Shown: positions 35,119 to 43,214 of the stretch, piece after piece
How the letters are laid out: every line of letters starts with the position of its first letter
How positions within the stretch are numbered: position 1 is the stretch's first letter
Source of the DNA: an uncultured Adlercreutzia sp.
GTDB lineage: Bacteria > Actinomycetota > Coriobacteriia > Coriobacteriales > Eggerthellaceae
DNA: 64,000 bases
Direction: 5' to 3'
Assembly: GCA_910589165.1 (NCBI GenBank)
Contig: CAJUSP010000005.1
Coordinates: 72,318 to 136,317, forward strand
The notes under the pieces: generated by a model
Database searches by the model: none
Seen by the model: only the letters and a program-made list of their open reading frames with translations
What the model was told of the DNA's origin: nothing
Translations under genes and position numbers: made by a program

Positions 35119-36498
35119 ATGAACAACGAGTTATTCGACCGAGCAAATGAGCGCTACCGCCTGCGTGACTACCGCGGCGCGCTGATGGCTTTCACGGAAT
35201 GCTTGCAAGACACCTCCTTCCCGCTGGCTCCCGGCGAGATGGGTCTTCTCTACCACCAGATCGGCAACTGTCTGGTGAAGCTCAAGAACCCGAGCGAGGC
35301 CATCCAGGCCTACAGCCAGGCCACGGCCGACCCGGCCTACGGGGCGCTGGGCACCGTCGAGTGCAACCTCGGCATGGCCTACGCGTCGCTGCGCGACTAC
35401 GAGAACGCCATCCGCTACTTCGAGAAGTCGGTGGGCGATGCTACCAACCCTACGCCCTACAAGTCCTATATGGGCATGGGCAACGCGCTCATGAAGCTGG
35501 GCAAGTCGGCCGAGGCCGGCGTGGCCTTCCGCGAGGCGGCGCTGGACGAGGCCAACCCCGATCCCACCAAGGCGCTGCTCAACCTGGGCGTGTGCTTCAT
35601 GGCCCTGAACCGCCCGGCCGATGCGGTGGCCTCCTACGAGAGCGCCCTGCAGTTCGACATGGTGCCCGCCACGCGCAACAAGCTGCAGGCGAGCCTGGGC
35701 CAGGCCTACGTGGCCTGCGGCCAGATGGAGAAGGCGGTGCACGCCTTCGAGGAGGCCATCGCCGACAAGACCTACTTCCTGTCCGATTCCGCCAGCGTCG
35801 ACTACCAGCGCGCCGTGGGCGCGGTGGCCCAGGGCTCTTCCGAGCAGAACCAGGCCACCCAGGTCCTGCAGCTGGCCGACATGTCCGGGCTCGATGTGGC
35901 TGCCGACGGCACGAGCGTCTACGACGAGGCCGTCTACGAGGGCGAGGGGGCCGAGCCGTTCTACTACGACGAGCCCTACGAGGCCGACCCGGCGAGCTTC
36001 CCCGGCTACGTGGGCGCCTACGAGAACCCCGACAATGACCGCTTCTTCACCGCCACCGACGCCGAGCTCGAGCAGTGGTCGCGCGGCCTGGCCAAGCAGG
36101 ACCGCAAGCGCCGCAACGTGGGTCTGAAGATCCTGCTGTTCTTCGTCATCGTCATCGTGCTGGCCGCCGCGGCCGGCGTGTTCGCCTACATCCAGGGCTA
36201 CGGCTATCCGACGGTCCAGGATGTCACCAAGCAGCTCTTCGCCGACCCGGCTGCCGCGCCCGATGCGGTGTTCTCGGCCGATGTCGACGCTTCTGCCATC
36301 CCCGCCATGATCGAGCCGGTCGTCACCGACCCGAACGTGGTGGTGGACGGCGTGAACCGCTCCATGACTGAGTCCACGGTGTACGCCACGGCCACCACCG
36401 AGGGCGGCGGCGCCATCCAGTACCGCATCTCCATGGTGCGCGACGGCATCAGCTGGAAGGTCAGCAACGTCGAGCTGTACTTCCCGAGCCAGGCCTAG
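35119..36498 (+). CDS. TPR-repeat protein with C-terminal membrane anchor
   Basis: 459 residues. Residues ~1-215 are tetratricopeptide repeats (e.g. GTVECNLGMAYASLRDYENA and ALLNLGVCFMALNRPADAV), a protein-binding scaffold. A Tyr/Glu-rich acidic stretch (~255-300) follows, then a basic K-Q-D-R-K-R-R-N patch, one membrane helix at ~335-357 and ~100 extracytoplasmic residues ending in a small beta-rich domain. The TPR part is therefore cytoplasmic. Function unknown; the architecture resembles other receptor-like proteins of this window with a cytoplasmic module and an outside domain. Confidence 0.82.
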   Translation: MNNELFDRANERYRLRDYRGALMAFTECLQDTSFPLAPGEMGLLYHQIGNCLVKLKNPSEAIQAYSQATADPAYGALGTVECNLGMAYASLRDYENAIRYFEKSVGDATNPTPYKSYMGMGNALMKLGKSAEAGVAFREAALDEANPDPTKALLNLGVCFMALNRPADAVASYESALQFDMVPATRNKLQASLGQAYVACGQMEKAVHAFEEAIADKTYFLSDSASVDYQRAVGAVAQGSSEQNQATQVLQLADMSGLDVAADGTSVYDEAVYEGEGAEPFYYDEPYEADPASFPGYVGAYENPDNDRFFTATDAELEQWSRGLAKQDRKRRNVGLKILLFFVIVIVLAAAAGVFAYIQGYGYPTVQDVTKQLFADPAAAPDAVFSADVDASAIPAMIEPVVTDPNVVVDGVNRSMTESTVYATATTEGGGAIQYRISMVRDGISWKVSNVELYFPSQA

Positions 36499-36516
36499 CG
36501 GCTTTTGCGGCATTCC

Positions 36517-36543
36517 CGGCCCGCGCGCCCGTGCGGGCCGTTT
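36517..36543 (+). terminator. Terminator between TPR gene and ndk
   Basis: CGGCCCGC (36517-36524) pairs with GCGGGCCG (36533-36540), followed by TTT. Confidence 0.6.
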
Positions 36544-36576
36544 GCATGTTTCACCCCACCAACGGAAAGGATTCCC

Positions 36577-36981
36577 ATGGCAATTCAGCAGACTTATTCC
36601 ATGATCAAGCCCGACGGCGTGCGCAACGGCCACATCGGCGAGATCATCAACCGCTTCGAGCGCGCCGGCCTCACCATCGAGCGCATGGAGCTGGGCATGG
36701 TCACCCCCGAGCAGGCGGCCGCCAACTACGCCGAGCACGAGGGCAAGCCGTTCTACGACGGCCTCATCGCCTACATCACCTCCGGCCCGGTCGTGAAGAT
36801 GGTCGTCTCCGGCGAGGGCGCGGTGGCCAAGTGCCGCTCGCTCATGGGCGCTACCAACCCGGCTGAGGCCGCCCCGGGCACCATCCGCGGCGATTTCGGC
36901 CTCATCATGGACGAGAACGTCATCCACGGCTCCGACAGCCCGGAGTCTGCCGAGCGCGAGATCGCCATCTTCTTCAACTAA
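36577..36981 (+). CDS. ndk: Nucleoside diphosphate kinase
   Basis: 134 residues. It opens QQTYSMIKPDGVRNGHIGEI and carries the active-site histidine in NVIHGSDSPESAEREI, the NDK signature. It equalises NTP and dNTP pools by transferring phosphate from ATP via phospho-His. ATG 36577 has AACGGAAAGGA upstream. The length is typical. It has its own flanking terminators. Confidence 0.97.
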   Translation: MAIQQTYSMIKPDGVRNGHIGEIINRFERAGLTIERMELGMVTPEQAAANYAEHEGKPFYDGLIAYITSGPVVKMVVSGEGAVAKCRSLMGATNPAEAAPGTIRGDFGLIMDENVIHGSDSPESAEREIAIFFN

Positions 36982-37008
36982 GAGCGATCGAACTTCGAAC
37001 GCTTCGTG

Positions 37009-37031
37009 GGGCGCCCATCGGGCGCCCTTTT
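37009..37031 (+). terminator. Terminator after ndk
   Basis: GGGCGCCC-ATC-GGGCGCCC (37009-37027) followed by TTTT. Confidence 0.88.
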
Positions 37032-37091
37032 CTTTGTGAGACAGCGCCCTGTCTCACCTCATCTGGTTTTATGCCCGTTGCGCGATGAGGG

Positions 37092-37121
37092 TTGGCGCGC
37101 GGCGGCGCGACCCGTTACTAT
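37092..37121 (+). promoter_or_regulatory. Promoter of the hydrogenase operon
   Basis: TTGGCG (37092-37097) and TACTAT (37116-37121), 18 bp apart, about 45 bp before the first hydrogenase gene. Confidence 0.55.
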
Positions 37122-37166
37122 GGAAGGCACAGGAGAAGCCCCGGCGAAAAAGGAATTCTGAAGCCT

Positions 37167-38192
37167 ATGCTGTATCGGGTCATCGATAAGGGGGAGCTGC
37201 CCGCGCTCGTCAACGCGTTCATGGAGCGCTACGAGGTGGTGGCCCCCGTGAAGCGGGGGAGCAAGTACGTGTTCGCGTCCGTTGCCGACGCGGCCGATAT
37301 CCAGCTCGATTACCCCACCACTGCCGCCTCGCCGAAGAAGTACTTCATGCCGGCGCGCGAGACGCTCTTCGAGTTCGACGCCGTGGCCAATGAGGTGACG
37401 GACTTCGCCGAGGAGGTGCGCCCGCGGGTGCTCTTCGGCGTGCATGCCTGCGACATCAACGGCATTTTGAACCTGAACCGCGTCTTCGAGGACCCGCGCT
37501 ATCCGGACCCCTACTACGCTGCCCATAAGAATGCCACGCTCATCGTGGGCGTGAGCTGCATGCCCTCGGAGTTCTGCTTCTGCAACCTCATGGACTCCGA
37601 GGAGGCGCGCCCGGGCTACGACTTGTTCCTCACCGACATCGGCGACAAGTACCTCGTGTCCATCGGCAGCGTGGTGGCGGCCAACATTCTGGAGGGCGCC
37701 TGCGACGTGCGCGACGCCACCGACGAGGACCGCATCGCGTTCCGCGCCACCACCCGCGCCCGCCAGGATGCCTTCAACGACAGCATCCCCGATGTGCAGG
37801 AAATTCCCATGCTCATGGACGCCTTCCACGAGGACGGGTTCTGGGACGAGCTCGGCGGCCGGTGCCTGTCGTGCAACGCCTGCGCGAACGTGTGCCCCAC
37901 CTGCTACTGCTTCGATATCCGCGACACGCTGGACCCGGGCGCGGCCACGGGCCGGCGCGAGCGGGTGTGGGACGCCTGCACCTCGCCGCAGTTCGCCATG
38001 GTGGCCGGCGGCCACAACTTCCGCCCGACGCCGGCCGAGCGCGTGCGGCACCGCATGTACCACAAGCTGAACGGCTTCCTTTCCAAGCACGACCGGAGCC
38101 TGTGCGTGGGCTGCGGCCGCTGCGCCATCGCCTGCAAGGTGGACATCAGCCCCATCGAGGTGCTGAAGTTCTTCGACCGAAAGGGGGCGTAG
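37167..38192 (+). CDS. hydB: [NiFe] hydrogenase beta subunit, iron-sulfur electron-transfer protein (HydB-like)
   Basis: 341 residues. The family-specific N-terminal part (VRPRVLFGVHACDINGILNLNRVF and VGVSCMPSEFCFC) is shared by sulfhydrogenase HydB and anaerobic sulfite reductase subunit A. The C-terminus has two [4Fe-4S] motifs: CLSCNACANVCPTCYC and CVGCGRCAIACKVD. It would link the hydrogenase core to the flavin subunit or to ferredoxin in the cytosol. The gene order beta-gamma-delta-alpha equals that of archaeal hydBGDA. ATG 37167 was chosen since conservation starts there. Confidence 0.88.
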   Translation: MLYRVIDKGELPALVNAFMERYEVVAPVKRGSKYVFASVADAADIQLDYPTTAASPKKYFMPARETLFEFDAVANEVTDFAEEVRPRVLFGVHACDINGILNLNRVFEDPRYPDPYYAAHKNATLIVGVSCMPSEFCFCNLMDSEEARPGYDLFLTDIGDKYLVSIGSVVAANILEGACDVRDATDEDRIAFRATTRARQDAFNDSIPDVQEIPMLMDAFHEDGFWDELGGRCLSCNACANVCPTCYCFDIRDTLDPGAATGRRERVWDACTSPQFAMVAGGHNFRPTPAERVRHRMYHKLNGFLSKHDRSLCVGCGRCAIACKVDISPIEVLKFFDRKGA

Positions 38193-38197
38193 ACGCC

Positions 38198-39103
38198 ATG
38201 ACGACCGCTGCCACCAGCGTTGCCATCCACCCCTTCCACGATACCGGGCGCGAGCCCACCGGCGCCGAGATGATGCACGCGAACCCGTATCGGCCCTGGC
38301 CGGCGCGCATCACCTCCATCACCGAACTCACGCCCACCGAGAAGCTCTTCGAGTTCCGGCTCGTGGACGAGCGCATCCGCGACGCGTTTTCCCACGCGCC
38401 CGGGCAGTTCGTGGAGCTGTCCATCTTCGGCGTGGGCGAGGCGCCCATCTCCATCTCGTCGTCGCCCACCAAGCGCGGCTTCATCGAGCTGTGCGTGCGC
38501 CGCACCGGACGGTTCACCGAGCGGCTGCACCAGATGCAGTGCGGCGAGATCGTGGGCATCCGCGGGCCCTTCGGGCGCGGCTTTCCCATCAACGACATGC
38601 GCGGCCACGACGTGCTGCTGGTGGCCGGCGGCCTCGGCATCGCGCCTCTGCGCTCGCTCATCAACAACATCCACGACGAGCGCAGCGAGTTCGGCAAAGT
38701 CACCATCATCTACGGCTCGAAGAACCCCGGCGAGGTGATGTTCCGCAACCAGTTCGAGATGTGGAAGCACCGCAAGGACTTCGATTTGTACCTGACGGTG
38801 GATCACCCCGACGACACGTGGGACGGGGAAGTGGGGCTGGTCACCAAGCCCTTCGAGCATTTGGAAATCGATGCGGCGAACACCTTCGGGGCGTTGTGCG
38901 GGCCGCCGATCATGTACCGCTTCGTCGTGCAGGAGATGCGCAAGAAGGACATTCCCTACGACCGCATCTACATGAGCTTCGAGCGCCATATGAAGTGCGG
39001 CGTGGGCAAGTGCGGCCACTGCCAGGTGGGGCACCAGTACTGCTGCATCGACGGGCCGGTTTTCAACTACTGGGAAGCCAAGAACATTCAGGGGTCGATG
39101 TAA
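38198..39103 (+). CDS. hydG: [NiFe] hydrogenase gamma subunit, FAD/NAD(P)-binding reductase (HydG-like)
   Basis: 301 residues of the ferredoxin-NADP reductase superfamily. It has the FAD-binding region (GQFVELSIFGVGEAPISISS, R-R-T-G-R-F), the NAD(P)-binding VLLVAGGLGIAPLRSLI and GALCGPPIMYRF, and a C-terminal [2Fe-2S] cysteine set CGVGKCGHCQVG...CC as in dihydroorotate dehydrogenase electron-transfer subunits. It exchanges electrons between NAD(P)H and the hydrogenase Fe-S chain. It starts 5 bp after hydB and directly abuts the next gene. Confidence 0.92.
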   Translation: MTTAATSVAIHPFHDTGREPTGAEMMHANPYRPWPARITSITELTPTEKLFEFRLVDERIRDAFSHAPGQFVELSIFGVGEAPISISSSPTKRGFIELCVRRTGRFTERLHQMQCGEIVGIRGPFGRGFPINDMRGHDVLLVAGGLGIAPLRSLINNIHDERSEFGKVTIIYGSKNPGEVMFRNQFEMWKHRKDFDLYLTVDHPDDTWDGEVGLVTKPFEHLEIDAANTFGALCGPPIMYRFVVQEMRKKDIPYDRIYMSFERHMKCGVGKCGHCQVGHQYCCIDGPVFNYWEAKNIQGSM

Positions 39104-39889
39104 ATGGGCGAGATCAGGACCTTTGCCGAGGGCGAGCGCGCGCCGCGCGTGGTGCTCATCGGCCTGGCCAGCTGCTTCGGCTGCCAGATCAACATCACGA
39201 ACATCGAGGAGCACCTGCTGGCCGTGCTCGGGCAGATCGACATGGCCTACTGGCAGCTGACCTCCTCGGCGCCCATGCCCGACGAGTTCGATGTGGCCGT
39301 CATCGAGGGGGCCGTGACCACCGAGGAGGCGGCCGAGACGGTGCGCCGGGCCCGCGAGCGGGCGCAGTGCGTCATCGCCATCGGCGCGTGCGCGGCCACG
39401 GGCGGCATTCCCGGCATGGCCTCGGACGACCTGCCGGGGCACGTGGCGGCGGTTTACGGCGAGGCGGCGCCCGAGGCCTGCGGAAGCCTACGCGAGCCGG
39501 TGCCGGTGTCGGCGGTGATCGATGTCGACTACACGGTGAACTGCTGCCCCATCGACCCCATGGAGTTCGTGCGCGTGCTGGACGCGGCGCTCTACGGGTC
39601 GAACTACCTGCCGGTCACTTCCGTGCTCTGCGGCGAGTGCTCCCGCAACGAGCAGGGCTGCCTCTACCAGCGCGGCCAGATGTGCCTGGGGCTGGTAACA
39701 CGGGCTGGCTGCGGCGCGAAGTGCCCGGCGCTCGGCCGCGCCTGCAACGGGTGCGCGGGGCTCTCGCCGGATGCGAACGTGGCTTCGGCCCGCTATGTGG
39801 CCGAGAAGCGCGGCTTCAACCCGGCCCGCATCGACGAGGCCCTGGAAATGTTCAACACCGTGCAGCTTGCTGCAGAGGGGGAGGAGTAG
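39104..39889 (+). CDS. hydD: [NiFe] hydrogenase small subunit (HydD-like)
   Basis: 261 residues, the NADH-ubiquinone-oxidoreductase 20-kDa/hydrogenase small-subunit fold. The proximal cluster ligands are in LASCFGCQINI, IGACAATGG and NCCPIDP. A C-terminal cysteine-rich stretch (CGECSRNEQGCLYQRGQMC, then CGAKCPALGRACNGC) would hold two more clusters. It has no Tat signal, so the enzyme is cytosolic, as in group 3. It wires the Ni-Fe site of the large subunit to HydB/HydG. Confidence 0.92.
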   Translation: MGEIRTFAEGERAPRVVLIGLASCFGCQINITNIEEHLLAVLGQIDMAYWQLTSSAPMPDEFDVAVIEGAVTTEEAAETVRRARERAQCVIAIGACAATGGIPGMASDDLPGHVAAVYGEAAPEACGSLREPVPVSAVIDVDYTVNCCPIDPMEFVRVLDAALYGSNYLPVTSVLCGECSRNEQGCLYQRGQMCLGLVTRAGCGAKCPALGRACNGCAGLSPDANVASARYVAEKRGFNPARIDEALEMFNTVQLAAEGEE

Positions 39890-39892
39890 CCC

Positions 39893-41182
39893 ATGGCGTC
39901 CACCCGTATCTCCGTCGACCATCTGGCCCGCGTCGAGGGCCACGGCGACATCCGCCTCGTCATCGAGGACGGCGCGGTCACCACCTGCGAGATGGCCGTC
40001 GTGGAGTCAGCGCGCCTGTTCGAGTCCATGGTGCGCGGCCGCCTGTTCAGCGAGGTGCCCTATATCGCCTCGCGCGTGTGCGGCATCTGCTCGGCGAGCC
40101 ACGTGGTCACCGACCTGCGGGCCATCGAGCACGTCTTCGGCGTGGAAGTGACCGACCGCACCGAGGCCCTGCGCGAGCTTCTGGTATACGGGTCGTACCT
40201 GCAGAACCACGCGACGCACCTATTCGTGTTCGCCGCGCCGGATTTCCTCGGCCACAAGTCGGTGTTCCCCCTGGCCGACGACAACCCCGAGCTTCTGCAG
40301 AAGGCGCTGGGGCTGAAGGCGCTGGGCAATGAGCTGTGCACGCTCGTGGGCGGGCGGTCCATCCACCCCATCACGGCGGTGGTGGGCGGGTTCACCCACG
40401 AGATTTCCGCTGACGAGTACCGACGTCTGGCCGAGGCCATGGACGAGGCGCGAGCGTTCGCCTGCGAGGCGGTGGACCTGTTCCGCGACTTCGACACGGT
40501 GGACGTGCAGACCGAGGGCGACCTGCTGGCCATGGTGGCCTCCGGCACCTACCCGGTGTGCACGTCGGATACGGCCCGCTTCGTGCGCAGCGGCTACGAT
40601 TTCAACGCTCAGGACGTGGATGAGGCCATCGAGGAGTACCCGGTGGGGCATTCCGCGGCGTTTCTGGCCCGTGCCCGCAAGACGGGGATGCCCTATATGA
40701 CGGCGGCCCTGGCGCGCGTGAACGCGAGCTGGGACGCGCTCTGCAAGGAGGCGCGCTATGCGGCGGCCAAGGCTGGCCTGCGCCCGCCGGAGTACAACCC
40801 GTTCGCCAACAACATCGCCCAGGCGGTGGAACTGGTGGACGTGCTCGACCGCTGTGCCGCGCTCTGCCGCCGTTTGGCCGCGGGCGAGTTCGCCGGCTCG
40901 AGCGAGCCGGTGTCCTTCGAGGTGCGCGCCGGCGTAGGCGTGGGCTTCACCGAGGCCCCGCGCGGGGCGCTCTTCCACAAGCTGGAGCTCGATGGGGAAG
41001 GCCGCGTCGTGCGCGCGTCCATCATGACCCCCACGGCTCAGAACATCGCGAACCTGGAAGCCGACATGCGCCAGCTCGCCGAGAAGATGGCCGCCGCTGA
41101 CTACGACGCCGACATGATCACCCTGGAAGTAGAGAAGCTCGTAAGAGCCTACGACCCCTGCCTAAGCTGCAGCGTGCACTAG
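39893..41182 (+). CDS. hydA: [NiFe] hydrogenase large subunit (HydA-like) lacking a C-terminal processing peptide
   Basis: 429 residues. The Ni-Fe site ligands are SRVCGICSASH near residue 62 and YDPCLSCSVH at the very end. The stop codon follows directly after that final His, the residue after which a maturation protease normally cuts, so the usual C-terminal extension is missing. It catalyses reversible H2 oxidation, here presumably with NAD(P) or sulfur/polysulfide as partner. It is fourth in the operon, followed by a strong terminator. No hyp maturation or protease genes are in the window. Confidence 0.93.
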   Translation: MASTRISVDHLARVEGHGDIRLVIEDGAVTTCEMAVVESARLFESMVRGRLFSEVPYIASRVCGICSASHVVTDLRAIEHVFGVEVTDRTEALRELLVYGSYLQNHATHLFVFAAPDFLGHKSVFPLADDNPELLQKALGLKALGNELCTLVGGRSIHPITAVVGGFTHEISADEYRRLAEAMDEARAFACEAVDLFRDFDTVDVQTEGDLLAMVASGTYPVCTSDTARFVRSGYDFNAQDVDEAIEEYPVGHSAAFLARARKTGMPYMTAALARVNASWDALCKEARYAAAKAGLRPPEYNPFANNIAQAVELVDVLDRCAALCRRLAAGEFAGSSEPVSFEVRAGVGVGFTEAPRGALFHKLELDGEGRVVRASIMTPTAQNIANLEADMRQLAEKMAAADYDADMITLEVEKLVRAYDPCLSCSVH

Positions 41183-41198
41183 GCACAACCGAGCATCG

Positions 41199-41226
41199 AA
41201 CGCCGGGGCTGTCCCCGGCGTTTTTT
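41199..41226 (+). terminator. Terminator of the hydrogenase operon
   Basis: AACGCCGGGG-CTGT-CCCCGGCGTT (41199-41222), with the T-run continuing to 41226. Confidence 0.93.
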
Positions 41227-41233
41227 ATGCCGG

Positions 41234-41262
41234 TTGAAATGCCGGTGCGGAGTGTTTAGAAT
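41234..41262 (+). promoter_or_regulatory. Promoter of the HTH-HipA gene
   Basis: TTGAAA (41234-41239) and TAGAAT (41257-41262) are 17 bp apart. The -10 lies inside one arm of a 10-bp inverted repeat. Confidence 0.75.
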
Positions 41263-41306
41263 TATCACAGATTTAAACCCCCTTTCAAATGAAAGAAATT
41301 CTAAAC
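41254..41306. promoter_or_regulatory. Inverted-repeat operator pair at the HTH-HipA promoter
   Basis: GTTTAGAATT (41254-41263) overlaps the -10, and its exact complement AATTCTAAAC (41297-41306) ends directly before ATG 41307. The arms are 43 bp apart, about four helical turns, suited to cooperative binding or looping by the protein's own HTH. Function is inferred. Confidence 0.6.
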
Positions 41307-42692
41307 ATGAAGCACGAGATCACGGAGAAGAAGGCGGCGGCGATGCTCGGGGTGACCCGAAGCCGCGTTTCCCAATTGGTGAAAGATAAGCTGCTCGATG
41401 CCATCACCATCAATGGGAAGGTGCGCATCTCGGAGGAGTCGATCCTGCTCTATGGCGAGGAGTCGAAGCGCCCTGGCCGTCCCTCCCGCACGTCCTATGC
41501 CACCGCCTCGCGCCATGTGCTCATGAACGGCGCCCATGAAGTTGCGTCTGTCGTATACGACTCCGCCCTGGACGAGCCACTGGCCGTGGAGGAGGTGATC
41601 GACGCTTCCCGCGCGCCCATCGGCGTCCTCACCGCGGGCGGCTCGCCCAAGCGCCGCGAGCTCAACGACTGGTGGCTCCATCGCGCCATACCCGCATCGC
41701 GTCCGGGGCTCGAGTCCAAGCTGGCGAGTCTGGGGGTGGACACGCCGAGCAACTTGGCGATACGCAGTTTGGGGCTGTCGCTTTCCGACTGCTACTGGCT
41801 GCGGCCTCAGGCGACGCCGGAACTCGCCTGGGATGATATCAGCTTCTTCGGAAACCCCTTTGTGGAGTCGTCTCCCGACGGATGGGACAGCTGGCTTTCG
41901 GGGGTGGGCCTCTCCTCGCCCGACAACACCTCCGAGGGCGAGCTTCCCAAGAAGTGGGTGGCCGCGCAAGATGGGACGCGCTACCTGCTGAAGGGTTGCC
42001 GCACCGATGACCAGCGCCCCTTCAACGAGGCCGTGGCCACAGCGCTCTTTCGCCGCATCCTGCTGCCGGAGGACTACGTGGCCTACGATGTGGTGCCCAC
42101 GGCCGACGGCCCTGCCTCGCGCTGCGCGAACTTCCTCAGCGGGACCGAGGAGTTCGTGCCGGCGGTGTACCTGAAGGATAGGGGCGGTCGCATCCGCGCG
42201 ACGAGCAACTACGACCGTTTCTGCCGGACGATGGGGGCGCTCGGGGTGGACGAGGGCGCGGTGCGGACGATGCTTTCGAAGATGATCCTGTGCGATGTTG
42301 TCCTGGCCAATTCCGATCGCCATTGGCGCAATTTTGGCGCCATACGCGACATCGAGACGCTAGGGCTTCGCATGGCGCCGATCTTTGATACGGGCAACTG
42401 CCTGTGGTTCTCGCGCAGCGAGCGCGAGGTACAGACGGGGGAGTGGGCCTTCCGCGCCGTGCCCTTCGGGCCCGACCCAGCAGCCGCCCTGGCCTGCATT
42501 GACGACCTTAGCTGGTTCGACCCGTCTGCCATGGATGGGTTCGTCGACGAGGCCTGCGACATCCTCTCCCAAAGCCGCCACGCCACGGCTCCCGGCCGCC
42601 TCGACTTCATCCGCGAGGGCCTAACCCGGAACATAGCCCTGGTACAAGATGCCGCCAAACTGCTAACCCCCCGCATAGCTCGCGGCCGGTAA
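41307..42692 (+). CDS. HipA-like kinase fused to an N-terminal helix-turn-helix
   Basis: 461 residues from ATG 41307 (467 from 41289). Residues 1-50 are an excisionase/MerR-like HTH (ITEKKAAAMLGVTRSRVSQL). The C-terminal half has the HipA kinase motifs: NSDRHWRNFGA (catalytic Asp and Asn loop) and MAPIFDTGN (metal-binding Asp), after a GTRYLLKG strand with the ATP-site Lys. HipA phosphorylates targets such as glutamyl-tRNA synthetase and is normally controlled by a separate HipB; here no hipB is adjacent and the DNA-binding part is in the same protein. Probably autoregulated through the flanking operator pair. Confidence 0.8.
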   Translation: MKHEITEKKAAAMLGVTRSRVSQLVKDKLLDAITINGKVRISEESILLYGEESKRPGRPSRTSYATASRHVLMNGAHEVASVVYDSALDEPLAVEEVIDASRAPIGVLTAGGSPKRRELNDWWLHRAIPASRPGLESKLASLGVDTPSNLAIRSLGLSLSDCYWLRPQATPELAWDDISFFGNPFVESSPDGWDSWLSGVGLSSPDNTSEGELPKKWVAAQDGTRYLLKGCRTDDQRPFNEAVATALFRRILLPEDYVAYDVVPTADGPASRCANFLSGTEEFVPAVYLKDRGGRIRATSNYDRFCRTMGALGVDEGAVRTMLSKMILCDVVLANSDRHWRNFGAIRDIETLGLRMAPIFDTGNCLWFSRSEREVQTGEWAFRAVPFGPDPAAALACIDDLSWFDPSAMDGFVDEACDILSQSRHATAPGRLDFIREGLTRNIALVQDAAKLLTPRIARGR

Positions 42693-42709
42693 CATATCGG
42701 GCTTTTGCA

Positions 42710-42738
42710 TTGCGGCGTTATCGCTGCTCTGGTATAAA
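42710..42738 (+). promoter_or_regulatory. Strong promoter directed into a terminator
   Basis: TTGCGG (42710-42715), 17 bp, TATAAA (42733-42738) with an extended TGG before it. The predicted RNA start is near 42745, only ~50 nt ahead of a terminator. Confidence 0.6.
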
Positions 42739-42744
42739 CAGTTC

Positions 42745-42797
42745 AGCGGCTGAATAAGCGGCTATCAAGCGCCGGGGGCTTATCCCCCGGCTTTTTT
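42745..42797 (+). ncRNA. Candidate short RNA or attenuated leader upstream of the MNT/HEPN pair
   Basis: The ~53-nt region between a good promoter and a terminator has no open reading frame. It contains a direct repeat of AGCGGCT (42745-42751 and 42757-42763). It ends in GCCGGGGG-CTTAT-CCCCCGGC (42771-42791) plus T6. It may be a small RNA, or the terminator may simply end the HipA-like transcript. Confidence 0.35.
42771..42797 (+). terminator. Rho-independent terminator after the HTH-HipA gene
   Basis: An 8-bp GC stem, GCCGGGGG/CCCCCGGC, with a 5-nt loop and T6. Confidence 0.9.
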
Positions 42798-42872
42798 CAT
42801 GCGCGGTTTCCCGTGTCTTCGGTCGTTGTGATAGAGTAATCGCAGTGATCGGCGATAGTTGAGGGAGGTGCC

Positions 42873-43214
42873 ATGGCTGCGAAGACCTACAGGGCCGTTA
42901 GCGGACTCGACGACTCTTATGTCGGACGCATCGTCGACAGCATCCTGAGCGTCGTCCCGGCCGAGGCGATCTACCTCTTCGGCTCTTACGCCCGTGGGGA
43001 GCAGACACCGGACAGCGATGTTGATCTCTACGTGGTGACTGAGGGGACGGAGCGCCCGTTGAAGACGGGCGGCCGCATCCGCCGGAACCTTCTGTGGATG
43101 AGCCAGCCCCGTGACATCCTCTGCGCTGATCGGAAGAGCTACGAGTCGCGCAAGGACGACTTGTCCTGTGTCGAGCACCAGGTAAGCCGAGAGGGGGTGC
43201 TTCTCTATGGCTAG
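42873..43214 (+). CDS. MNT-type nucleotidyltransferase
   Basis: 113 residues. It has the minimal nucleotidyltransferase motif FGSYARGEQTPDSDVDLYV, that is G-S-x-A-R-G with D-x-D metal ligands. In HEPN/MNT toxin-antitoxin pairs the MNT enzyme inactivates its HEPN partner by AMP addition. The next gene is a HEPN protein overlapping by 8 nt, so the two are coupled. GGGAGG precedes ATG 42873. Confidence 0.87.
   Translation: MAAKTYRAVSGLDDSYVGRIVDSILSVVPAEAIYLFGSYARGEQTPDSDVDLYVVTEGTERPLKTGGRIRRNLLWMSQPRDILCADRKSYESRKDDLSCVEHQVSREGVLLYG

Noticed and set aside
39893..41182. Complex I NuoD instead of hydrogenase large subunit
   Set aside because: Both CxxC nickel motifs (RVCGIC and DPCLSC) are intact, which NuoD lacks.
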